Source of the DNA: Acidobacteriota bacterium
GTDB taxonomy: Bacteria; Acidobacteriota; Vicinamibacteria; Vicinamibacterales; CAVVIG01
Assembly (NCBI GenBank): GCA_003222395.1
Contig: QHWB01000052.1
Span: 372,001-436,000, forward strand
Length of the DNA stretch: 64,000 nucleotides
Direction: 5' to 3'
The notes beneath the pieces were generated by a model that was not told where the DNA came from, did not search any database, and saw nothing but the letters and a program-made list of their open reading frames with translations. How positions within the stretch are numbered: the stretch's first letter is position 1; each line of letters opens with the position of its first letter. Below, one piece after another: positions 19,364 through 28,141 of the stretch. The position numbers were made by a program, and so were the translations under genes.

Positions 19364-20643
19364 TCCGCTCGCAGCTTCTCCTCCCGCTCGTGCTCGTCGC
19401 GGTGGCGCGAGCGGGAGCCGTCTCGCAACCTTCCACATCGGCCCCCAGACCGAGCTCGCAGCCGGTCCGCCAACAGAGCTCAGGGCAGGCCCCTCGACAG
19501 CGCTCGGGCCAGGCCGACGGCCAGTCCCGCAAGCCGAGCGCGGCGGAGTCTGCGGCCATCGAGCGGCGGCTGTTAGAAGTTGTGCGACGAAACCCGGACA
19601 GCTTCGAGGCGCACTATCAGCTCGCATCGTTTTACGTGCAGCAAGGCCAGCTGCAGGCGGCGCTGCCTCACCTCGAACGCGCGCGGGCCATCAACCCCAC
19701 CGACTACGCCAGCGGCCACGATCTTGCTCTCGCGCTGCTCGAAACCGGAAAGCTCGACGACGCGCGCTCGCTGATTCTTCAGATGATCGGCGCGCTGGAC
19801 ACGGCGGAGCTTCACAATCTCCTCGCCGACGTCAACGAACGCAGCGGGAACCTCCTTGGCGCCGCCGAAGAGTATCAGCGGGCCGCGCACATGGATCCGA
19901 CCGAGGATCATTTGTTCGACTGGGGAGACAACCTGCTGCAGCTTCGCGCGTTCGAAGAGGCCACGCAGGTCTTCACTGCGGCGATCGAACGCCATCCGCG
20001 ATCGGCGCGACTGCACGTGGGTCTGGGGATCGCGCAGTACTCTCGCGGACAACACGAGGACGCCGTCAAATCATTTTGTCAGGCCGCGGATCTCGCTCCA
20101 TCGGATCCGCGCCCGTACCAGTTCCTTGGCGAGATGTACGGCGTCGCTCCGGCGTTGGGCGCCGAGATCAACGACCGCCTTGCGCGTTTCGCGAAAGCGC
20201 ATCCGCGAAACGCACTGGCTCAGTTCCACTACGCGATGAGTCTCTGGAAAGGCCAGCCCGCGGCACCCGGCGATCTGCGACCGGTGGAAGCATTGCTGCG
20301 ACGTGCGGTCGCGCTCGATCGCAGCTTCGCCAAGGGCTTTCTCCAGCTCGGCATCCTGCTCTCCGATCAGCAGCGATACAGGGAAGCGATCCAGGAGCTG
20401 CGGTCCGCCACGCGGCTGGAGCCCGATCTCGCGCAAGCGCACTACAGGCTTTCGCAGGCGTACCAGCGCACCGGTCAAAAGGCGCTGGCCGCGAAGGAGC
20501 TCGAAATCTTCGAGCGGCTCAGCGCCCGCACGTCGCGGAACAATTACCCTACCTTGTCCAATCCCTCGGTCATCTCGATGTACGTGCCCCACGGGTCCGT
20601 GATGAAGGCGATGGCAATACCGAGCGCCGGGACTTTTCTGTAA
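19357..20643 (+). CDS. Tetratricopeptide repeat protein (likely TTG start overlapping the receptor stop)
   Basis: Same frame as ORF 18907-20643; TPR units FEAHYQLASFYVQQGQLQAALPHLERARAINP, SARLHVGLGIAQYSRGQHEDAVKSFCQA, AQAHYRLSQAYQRTGQKALAAKELE. Confidence 0.8.
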   Translation: MVVRSQLLLPLVLVAVARAGAVSQPSTSAPRPSSQPVRQQSSGQAPRQRSGQADGQSRKPSAAESAAIERRLLEVVRRNPDSFEAHYQLASFYVQQGQLQAALPHLERARAINPTDYASGHDLALALLETGKLDDARSLILQMIGALDTAELHNLLADVNERSGNLLGAAEEYQRAAHMDPTEDHLFDWGDNLLQLRAFEEATQVFTAAIERHPRSARLHVGLGIAQYSRGQHEDAVKSFCQAADLAPSDPRPYQFLGEMYGVAPALGAEINDRLARFAKAHPRNALAQFHYAMSLWKGQPAAPGDLRPVEALLRRAVALDRSFAKGFLQLGILLSDQQRYREAIQELRSATRLEPDLAQAHYRLSQAYQRTGQKALAAKELEIFERLSARTSRNNYPTLSNPSVISMYVPHGSVMKAMAIPSAGTFL

Positions 20644-21407
20644 GGCACAGCCAGCTTGACGCCGTCGGCTTCGAGTTGCCTGCAGAAAGCCTCGAGATCC
20701 TTCACCTCAAAGCCGATGTGATCGAGCGCGCGCCCCTGCGTGCCGACCACCGGATCGGTCGACGGTGAGAAGTTCAGCGCGACGCCAGGCAGATCTGCTG
20801 CCGGGAACGCGCCTCCGCTCCGTGGCTTGGCGCCGAACGTCTTGACGTACCACGCTTGCATCTCCGTGTTTTTCGGATTGAAGAAATGCACGTGGTGCAG
20901 CGTGATAGGTATCGTCTGCTGCTTTGCCTCCACGAACTCGACCTTCACCTCGTCCGGTCCGAGCGCGAACGCGATCGACGCGCCGCCCGGTTGGAGCGGT
21001 CCGGCAATGTCGTCTTTCACTTCGCGGCCTGGCACCTCCGTGTTCGTGATCATCTGGAAGCCGTTCGCTTTGACCCTGGCGACGATCGGACGAAGGCTCG
21101 GCACCGAGAAACCGATGTGGTTCACCGTGGTGCCCCGTGTGCCGCCCGTCGGCGCCTGTGTCGATCTGAAAAAAATCAGGACGTTCGGGAACTCGACGAT
21201 CTCTGTGTTGTTCGTGCCGATCGTGACGAGCTTCCCGCCAAGGGTCTCGACGAAGAACTTCTTCTGCGCCGCCATGTTCGTGGTGTTCAGGTGATGATGG
21301 CCGTAGACAACCGGGCCATCTTTGGTCGCGAGGAGCTGCGCGGAGCTCTTCGACGGAAACGCCAGAAGCAACACTGCGGAGAGTAGAGACAGAAGCGTTC
21401 GTTTCAT
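20544..21407 (-). CDS. VOC (glyoxalase/bleomycin resistance) family protein, secreted
   Basis: Start MKRTLLSLLSAVLLLAFPSKSSAQ at 21407; HHHLNTTNMAAQKKFFVETLGG, HHVHFFNPKNTEMQAWYVKTFGA, LDHIGFEVKDLEAF. Confidence 0.85.
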   Translation of the reverse strand: MKRTLLSLLSAVLLLAFPSKSSAQLLATKDGPVVYGHHHLNTTNMAAQKKFFVETLGGKLVTIGTNNTEIVEFPNVLIFFRSTQAPTGGTRGTTVNHIGFSVPSLRPIVARVKANGFQMITNTEVPGREVKDDIAGPLQPGGASIAFALGPDEVKVEFVEAKQQTIPITLHHVHFFNPKNTEMQAWYVKTFGAKPRSGGAFPAADLPGVALNFSPSTDPVVGTQGRALDHIGFEVKDLEAFCRQLEADGVKLAVPYRKVPALGIAIAFITDPWGTYIEMTEGLDKVG

Positions 21408-21463
21408 TCGAGTTCTCCAGTCGCAAGAATTCCGTGGCTCACCGCTCACGAGCGGGCTTCGCT

Positions 21464-23179
21464 TCATTCTTTTCTGTCTCTCAGAGCTCGATACAGTGCG
21501 AAGTCCCGCCAGATCTGTTGGACCACCTTCGCATCGACCAGCCGAATCTCTCCCTTGTCCGGATCTTTCTCCGAATACAGCACGAGCTTGACGCTGGCGC
21601 ACGCCGGCCCGATCGCGTCGGGATCGAAGACGTAGAGACCTGCATGGATCGCGTCGCTCTCGGAGATACGCTGCTCGATCTGGAACGGGTGGATTGGCGT
21701 GACCTCGGCGTCGCCGCAAAAGGCGCGCATCCGCGAGAAACCTGACGCGAAGCGCTTGATGGGAGGCAGGACGACACCCTGCGTCTCCGCGGCGCCGCGC
21801 GCCACCTTCGTCCAGAAGCCCTCCACCAGCTTGGGCGTCACGCGGATCAGCAGCACCGGCGGAAAGTCCGCGACGTACTCGGACCAATTGCTGAAGTCCA
21901 TCAGCGGGCGCATGAGCGCGTACGCCGCGTCCGGTCCGAGAGGAACTCTGGGGCGCTCGCGCCGGCCCGCCTGCTCCGACTGGTGCTGCGCACCGTAGAT
22001 CATCACTGGCGTAATGAACGCGACGTCGAAGTCGGACGCGGACATCTGGTAGGGGCTCAAGCTGCCCGCGCGCCCTTTCGCGGCCTCCTCGAGCGCGTCC
22101 ACGGGGATCGGCTGCACCGGTTCAACTGGAAGATGCGTTCCAGCCGGCGGCGCGGCATCCTTCAATCTCTTCTCCGCACCTGCGACGACGTCGCACACAT
22201 CTCCGATCCGAACGATCGGCGTGTCTCCGCGGCTGCGCTCGCCTTTGTCGTCGCCCACAGACGTAATCCCGACCACGACGCCGCCGGCTGTGAAGACGGG
22301 GCCACCGGCGCTGCCGGATGCGAGAGTGAGGTCGGACACGAGTGCATGCGCCCCCTGGCGGCTCACCGCTCCGGTTGTGATGCCCTTCTGCTGACGGAGC
22401 GGAACGCTGATCGTGAAGATCTGTTGACCGTCCGCGACAGTCGGCATCGATTCCGCGCACTCCAGCGGCACAGGCCGCGCCGATGCGAGTGCTTTCGAAT
22501 CGATCCGAAGGACAGCGACATCCCGCGCACGATCTGCCACGACGACGCTTCCCGCCACTTTGACGTCCCGCGTGAGCTGTACTTCCACCGACGTGGCGGA
22601 GCCGATCGCCCGCTGGCTCGTCGCAATGAGCCCGTTCGCGTCGATCACGAATCCCGATGCGTGAGCGGTCGGAGTCCAGAGGGCGACAACGCTGTCCTCC
22701 CATTGAGGCAAGCGCAACCAGGGGTCAGCCTCCAACGGCGCACCGGAGGTCGCCGTCGCGGCAGTGACGGCCTCGACCTCCGCGTTGTCGGCTGTCAGCT
22801 CCAGGACCGCGTCACGCCCCGCGACGATGTCCAAGGTCTGCGTCCATTGATAGGTCTTGCCGTGAAACGCGACCGGCTGGTCCGACTCCACCGTGTAATT
22901 CCCGGGGCGAAGGCGCACGTCGACGGTACCGTCCATCGCCGTGACGATTCGGCGAGGCGTCACAGTCGCCGGATTGTCGCTCACGAGCAGCGCATGGCGC
23001 GGCACCGGCGTTGCCCTCCCCTCGGCGTCCACGAGGATGACCTTGATATGAAGGACGCTTACCACCTGGACGGCGGCCGTCCGCGGGATGGCCGAAAGAA
23101 TCGTCGCAAGGACCAGCGCGCGGATCATCAGCGTCATCGTCGCCGCGTGAAAACCGGATGTCAACAACTCTGCGGACAT
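21464..23179 (-). CDS. Trypsin-like (HtrA/S1C-like) protein, catalytic His and Ser apparently lost
   Basis: ASGFVIDANGLIATSQRAIG...DVAVLRIDS...SGSAGGPVFTAGGVVVGITS; fold motifs present, residues at the His and Ser positions differ. Confidence 0.7.
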   Translation of the reverse strand: MSAELLTSGFHAATMTLMIRALVLATILSAIPRTAAVQVVSVLHIKVILVDAEGRATPVPRHALLVSDNPATVTPRRIVTAMDGTVDVRLRPGNYTVESDQPVAFHGKTYQWTQTLDIVAGRDAVLELTADNAEVEAVTAATATSGAPLEADPWLRLPQWEDSVVALWTPTAHASGFVIDANGLIATSQRAIGSATSVEVQLTRDVKVAGSVVVADRARDVAVLRIDSKALASARPVPLECAESMPTVADGQQIFTISVPLRQQKGITTGAVSRQGAHALVSDLTLASGSAGGPVFTAGGVVVGITSVGDDKGERSRGDTPIVRIGDVCDVVAGAEKRLKDAAPPAGTHLPVEPVQPIPVDALEEAAKGRAGSLSPYQMSASDFDVAFITPVMIYGAQHQSEQAGRRERPRVPLGPDAAYALMRPLMDFSNWSEYVADFPPVLLIRVTPKLVEGFWTKVARGAAETQGVVLPPIKRFASGFSRMRAFCGDAEVTPIHPFQIEQRISESDAIHAGLYVFDPDAIGPACASVKLVLYSEKDPDKGEIRLVDAKVVQQIWRDFALYRALRDRKE

Positions 23180-23334
23180 CTCGCTATTCGAGACGTGACG
23201 CTTCAGGCCAACATCACTGCGAGGCTCGAGCGTTGGGACAACGCGTCAACCGACCGGTCAACCGGGACGCCATCGGGTTCCTGCACGTCGGCCCCGTGCT
23301 GTAGACTCTCGCGTCAGCGCGGACGACTCGAGCC

Positions 23335-24126
23335 ATGAAGCCACCAACCATTTTTCTCGGCGAGATGACGAACCCGGAAGTCGAGGCGTTTCTCAAAACA
23401 CACCAGACGGTCATCATTCCAACCGGCGCGACGGAGCAGCACGGACCGCATGGCCCCCTTTTGACCGACGTGCTCATTCCACAGGAAGTGGCGCGCCGCG
23501 TCGCCCCGCAGATTGGTGCGCTCGTGGCTCCGCCGATCAACTACGCCCTTTCGTATCCGCACGTCGGCTTCACCGGGATGGTCCATATCCGCATTCCGAC
23601 GTTCATGGCCCTCGTCGCGGATCTCTGCGCTTCGTTTGCCGCGTCGGGCTTCAGGCGCATCATCTTCCTGAACGGCCACTACGACAACACGTACGCCATC
23701 GCCTACGGCTGCGCCGACGCGGCCGACCGAATGCCGAAGGGAGTGCAGGCGTTTCCGATCAATTACTGGGACGGCCTGACAGCCCAGGAGGTCGCGGAGT
23801 TCTCGGGGCTGAAGAACGGGTTGCATGCCAACGCCGCAGAGACGTCCGCGGTGCTCGCCATCAACCCGGCGTTGGTAGACCTCGAACGGGCGAACGTCGA
23901 GTTCCCGCCGTTCCCGGAATTCACCGTCAACACGGCTCCGGTGCACACGGCTTTTTTCTTCACATCGCCGGGCTCGGTGTACTGGGCGACGAAATCGGGT
24001 ACGTGGGGCGATGCGCGCAAGTCGACGGCGGCCCTGGGCGAGCGGTACATCGAAGCGGGGGTTCGATCGACGCTGGCCGTGCTCGAGAATATCGAGAACA
24101 CCTTCGCGGCGATGCCGCCGCGGTGA
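23335..24126 (+). CDS. Creatininase family protein
   Basis: IIPTGATEQHGPHGPLLTDVLIPQEVARRVA; IIFLNGHYDNTYAI; NAAETSAVLAINP. Confidence 0.9.
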   Translation: MKPPTIFLGEMTNPEVEAFLKTHQTVIIPTGATEQHGPHGPLLTDVLIPQEVARRVAPQIGALVAPPINYALSYPHVGFTGMVHIRIPTFMALVADLCASFAASGFRRIIFLNGHYDNTYAIAYGCADAADRMPKGVQAFPINYWDGLTAQEVAEFSGLKNGLHANAAETSAVLAINPALVDLERANVEFPPFPEFTVNTAPVHTAFFFTSPGSVYWATKSGTWGDARKSTAALGERYIEAGVRSTLAVLENIENTFAAMPPR

Positions 24127-24138
24127 GCGAATTCATGC

Positions 24139-24333
24139 ATGCGCGATCTGCTGTTCGGCGGCGATGGTTCAGCAAATTTCGTCGCGTACGATCCATCGAC
24201 GGGCGATCCGCTCTGGCATGCCGGACTCCACGCGACGCCGTCGAACGCGCCGATCACGTTCATGCTCGACGGGCGGCAGTTCGTGGTGATCGGCGCAGGC
24301 GACTCCTTGTACGCGTTCACGCTGGCGCGATAA
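24139..24333 (+). pseudogene. C-terminal remnant of a PQQ-dependent (quinoprotein) dehydrogenase
   Basis: LLFGGDGSANFVAYDPSTGDPLWHAGLHATPSNAPITFMLDGRQFVVIGAGDSLYAFTLAR*; only the last blade(s), no upstream domain in any frame. Confidence 0.7.
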
Positions 24334-24340
24334 GAGGCGG

Positions 24341-25204
24341 ATGATGGCTGCGCTTTCCAGGCGGGAGTTAATGACCGTGTTCGTCGCCGCAACCGTTGCG
24401 AGGCTTCGCGCCAATCCGCTCGGACTGCCGATCGGCAGTCAGACGTGGCCGCACCGGCAGATGATCAAGGACGGCAACTTTGCCGGCCTGGCGAAGGCGC
24501 TCGCCGACATCGGCGTCGAAAGCGTCGAGATGTGCTCGCCGATCGGGTACAACGATTTCGCGATGCTGTCGGACGGGAAGCAGGTGAGGAGAATCCTCGC
24601 CGATCACGGCCTCACGTGTGTCAGCAGCCACTTCAGCATGAAGGAACTGAGGGAGAAGCAATCGGCGAGCATCGCCTGGGCCAAAGACGTCGGCATCACG
24701 CAGATGATCACCGCCAGCCTCGGCGCCGGAAACGCGCCGACCATGGATGATGTGAAAAGAGCGGCCGACGAATACAACGCGATCGCGGCGGTGGCCGCCG
24801 GGGCCGGCATTCAGCAGGGGCTGCACAACGAAGGCTTCGAGGTGTCGATGGTCGACGGCCGGCGGACCTACGACGTCCTGATGGGACTGCTCGATCCGAG
24901 ACTGGTCAAGTTCCAGTTCCAGATGTCGACCATCAGCCAGGGCTTCGTCGCCCATGAGTACTTCACGAAGTACCCTGGCCGCTTTTACTCGATGCACATC
25001 CAGGATATCGATCTCAACGCGCCACTGCCTGCCGGCGCCCGGGGACAAGGCCGCGGGACGCAGGTGGCGGTCGGCAAGGGCAGCATCGACTGGGTCAAGA
25101 CGTTTACCGCCGCCAAGACTGGCGGCGTCAGGAACTACTTCGTCGAACAGATGATGGAGCTCACGAAAGAAAGCGTCGCCGCACTGAAGGCGATGAAGGT
25201 TTGA
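24341..25204 (+). CDS. Sugar phosphate isomerase/epimerase (AP endonuclease 2-like TIM barrel)
   Basis: LGLPIGSQTWPHRQMIKDGNFAGLAKALADIGVESVEMCSP; GIQQGLHNEGFEV; YFTKYPGRFYSMHIQDID. Confidence 0.88.
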   Translation: MMAALSRRELMTVFVAATVARLRANPLGLPIGSQTWPHRQMIKDGNFAGLAKALADIGVESVEMCSPIGYNDFAMLSDGKQVRRILADHGLTCVSSHFSMKELREKQSASIAWAKDVGITQMITASLGAGNAPTMDDVKRAADEYNAIAAVAAGAGIQQGLHNEGFEVSMVDGRRTYDVLMGLLDPRLVKFQFQMSTISQGFVAHEYFTKYPGRFYSMHIQDIDLNAPLPAGARGQGRGTQVAVGKGSIDWVKTFTAAKTGGVRNYFVEQMMELTKESVAALKAMKV

Positions 25205-25298
25205 AACGGATCTGGTGAAATCGCCCGGCTGCAGCTTCGCGCTCCGCGAGTATTTCACCGCTCGGCTTTTGCGGCCCACTTGAACGACAATCGTTCGC

Positions 25299-27662
25299 AT
25301 GGTCGGCGAGCTGCTGTCGCACTATCGCATTCTCGACCGGATCGCCTCCGGCGGCATGGGCGACGTGTATCGGGCCGAGGACCTGCAGCTGCGCCGGATC
25401 GTGGCGTTGAAGATGCTCCGCGACGCCGCCGGCGACGACGGCCGAGGCCGGCTGCTAACTGAGGCACGAGCCGCGTCGGCCCTGAACCATCCAAATATCG
25501 CGGTCGTCTACGAAACGAGCGAAGTCGAGCTCGAGGGACGGCGCATCGCGTTCATCGCGATGGAGTACGTGGACGGGACGACGCTGGCAGCGCTGGCGGG
25601 CGGCGCGCCGATCAGTCTCGATCGCGCGCTCGACATCGGCGAGCAGATTGCCGGCGCGCTCGCGGAAGCGCATCGGCAGGGGCTGGTGCATCGCGACCTG
25701 AAGCCGTCAAACGTGATGATGACGCCGGCGGGCCGCGTGAAGCTGCTCGACTTCGGCGTCGCGCATCGCCGGACAGCCTTATTGGCCGCACCGGACGACA
25801 TCACTCGAAGCATCGACCTCTCGGACGCGGCAGGCCGTTTCGTCGGCACGCTTCCTTATGTGTCGCCCGAGCAGGCGACCGGGCGCGACGTCGACGGGCG
25901 GGCCGACATGTTCTCGCTCGGCGTCATGCTGTACGAGCTGACGTGCGGCAGGCCGCCGTTCGGCGGAACCACCATCGCGCAGATTCTCGAGAGCATTCTC
26001 CGCGACGATGTGCCGCCATTCACGGACGTCCAGCGCGATCCCCGACTGCCGCAGCTGGAGAGGGTCGTGCGCCGGATGCTCGCGCGCGATCCGCAGCAGC
26101 GATTCGCCGACCTCGAGGAGGTCCGCGGCGCGCTCGCCTCGATTCGCGCCGGCGGGCGGATCGCGGACGCTATCGATTCCCACGAGGCCATAACCGTGGC
26201 CGTCACCGGGTTTGTGAACATTTCCGGTGGCGCGGACGACGACTGGCTCGGCGCAGGGCTCGCCGAGACGCTCACCGCCCGCGCCGTTCAGCTCGATGGC
26301 GTCGCGGTCGTCTCGCGCGAACGGATTTCGGAAATTCTGAAAACACTCGCGGGGCAGACGGGCGAGCGCGGCAGCGCGCTGTTCCTGTCGGCGGCGCGCG
26401 AACTGAGAGCGCGCTGGTTGGTGAGCGGCGCATTTCAGAGGGCCGCCGACGCCGTTCGCGTCACGGCGTCGCTCACCGACGTCGATAGCGGTCAGTTGAT
26501 TCGGTCGACGAAAGTGGATGGGACGCTCTCCGAGATTTTCGATCTGCAGGATCGGCTGGTGCAGGAGCTGGCCGGCTGGTTGCGCGCCGCGAGCGTGCCC
26601 GATCGGCGCGCATCGTCCGAGACCGCCGTGGTCGATGCGTACGAGGCGTTCTCGCGCGGGCTCCTCAATCGCAGCGTCGAGACTTTCGAGGCGCTCGATC
26701 GCGCCGTGACGCTGTTCGAGCGCGCAGTCCGCCTCGATCCGGCGTACGCACGCGCGCACATCGAGCTCGGAGTTGCCTACGCCACCAAGGCCGACTATCT
26801 GTCGATGTCCGAACTCCGCGATCGCGCGTTGTCGAGCCTGCGACGCGCCGTCGAGCTGCAGCCCGAATCCGGTCGCGGGTGGCGCGAGCTCGGATGGCTC
26901 CTCACGGCGATGGGACAGGACGTGGAAGGGATGGCGGCCATACGCCGCGCACTGGCACTCGACCCCGACGACGCCACTGCGTACGCCGCCATGGCGCGGG
27001 CGCTGTTCATCGGCAGCGCGCGGTTCGCGGAGGCGGCCGACTGGTACGACCGCGCGCTCGAGCGCAACCCGAAGGCCGGCTGGTACGCGCTGCAGCTCGC
27101 GCATTGCGCGGCGCTCCTTCGCGACTTCGATCGCGGCCGCCGCGCCGCCGAGCGTGCGATGGAGTTGCAGGAGGCGTTTCTGTCGGGCCGCGAAGGTCTG
27201 GCTGTGGTCGGAGGCTACATGCGCGCCGGTCACCTGGCCGCTCTGCAGGAGCGTTACAGCGACGCGCTGCAGTACTTCGAGCGCGAGATCGATTTCCTGG
27301 TCCGCACCGATCACGCGCTTCGGAACCGGATCCTCGTCGAGCTGAACGCCCGCCTCGGCGGCGCCCACCTTCGTCTCGGCAACGTCCACAAGGCGAATGC
27401 GCTGTTCCACGTGGCGCTCGAGAGCTTCGAGCGGCGCGTCCGCCTTGGCGCGGACGATCCATTCACGAGGTACTACGCGGCATCGGTTCACGCGATGCGC
27501 GGCGATGCGGAACCGGCGCTGGCGTTTCTCGAGCGGTCGCTCGCGGAGTTGCCGGCGTTCACAGCCGCACGCGCGCGGATCGAGCCGGAGTTCGACGGTC
27601 TGCGCGCCGACCCCCGATTCGAGAGGCTCGTCGGTTTACTGGCGCGTCGCCTCTCGGTTTGA
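25299..27662 (+). CDS. Serine/threonine protein kinase with C-terminal TPR domain
   Basis: YRILDRIASGGMGDVYRAEDLQLRRIVALKML, HRDLKPSNVMM, KLLDFGVA, GTLPYVSPEQ; multiple TPRs. Confidence 0.95.
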   Translation: MVGELLSHYRILDRIASGGMGDVYRAEDLQLRRIVALKMLRDAAGDDGRGRLLTEARAASALNHPNIAVVYETSEVELEGRRIAFIAMEYVDGTTLAALAGGAPISLDRALDIGEQIAGALAEAHRQGLVHRDLKPSNVMMTPAGRVKLLDFGVAHRRTALLAAPDDITRSIDLSDAAGRFVGTLPYVSPEQATGRDVDGRADMFSLGVMLYELTCGRPPFGGTTIAQILESILRDDVPPFTDVQRDPRLPQLERVVRRMLARDPQQRFADLEEVRGALASIRAGGRIADAIDSHEAITVAVTGFVNISGGADDDWLGAGLAETLTARAVQLDGVAVVSRERISEILKTLAGQTGERGSALFLSAARELRARWLVSGAFQRAADAVRVTASLTDVDSGQLIRSTKVDGTLSEIFDLQDRLVQELAGWLRAASVPDRRASSETAVVDAYEAFSRGLLNRSVETFEALDRAVTLFERAVRLDPAYARAHIELGVAYATKADYLSMSELRDRALSSLRRAVELQPESGRGWRELGWLLTAMGQDVEGMAAIRRALALDPDDATAYAAMARALFIGSARFAEAADWYDRALERNPKAGWYALQLAHCAALLRDFDRGRRAAERAMELQEAFLSGREGLAVVGGYMRAGHLAALQERYSDALQYFEREIDFLVRTDHALRNRILVELNARLGGAHLRLGNVHKANALFHVALESFERRVRLGADDPFTRYYAASVHAMRGDAEPALAFLERSLAELPAFTAARARIEPEFDGLRADPRFERLVGLLARRLSV

Positions 27663-27710
27663 TTCAGTCCGGAACCGGATGCTCGCCGCGGTTCAACTGA
27701 TGCTGACCGC

Positions 27711-28109
27711 CTATGCGTACATCGGCCGGCCATCGTGCAGCGACAGCCAGCCGCGGACAATCCGGTAAATGAACCAGAGTCCCACCATGGCCATCGGAAA
27801 CCACGCGATGAGGATGCCGATGCCCAGCGTCACAACGATGAAGATCACGCAAAGCGAGATCCAGAGCAGTCCGAACCAGAACGTTCGAATCTGCCATCGA
27901 AAATGCGACTCCAGCCAGGTGCCGCGCGTCTCGCTCCGCTTTACATAGTTGAGGATGACAGCGATGATCGACGGCCAGCCGGTGAGAAACGCGCCGACCA
28001 CCGTCGCGGCCCCGAGGATTCCCGTGAGCAGGCTGAACGCGTGGAGCGCATAGATGACCTGCGTCCACCGTATGAGCGAGCTTGACGCCCGCTCGTTATC
28101 GTTGTCCAT
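27711..28109 (-). CDS. DUF4870-like small membrane protein
   Basis: Start MDNDNE at 28109; TM helices, WLESHFRWQIRTFWFGLLWISLCVIFIVVTLGIGILIAWFPMAMVGLWFIYRIVRGWLSL. Confidence 0.8.
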   Translation of the reverse strand: MDNDNERASSSLIRWTQVIYALHAFSLLTGILGAATVVGAFLTGWPSIIAVILNYVKRSETRGTWLESHFRWQIRTFWFGLLWISLCVIFIVVTLGIGILIAWFPMAMVGLWFIYRIVRGWLSLHDGRPMYA

Positions 28110-28141
28110 CGCGCTGAACGTTAACACGGTGATATAACGAT

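Noticed and set aside
25779-27491. 570-aa minus-strand ORF
   Set aside because: Antisense to the TPR-kinase gene, which has clear kinase motifs.
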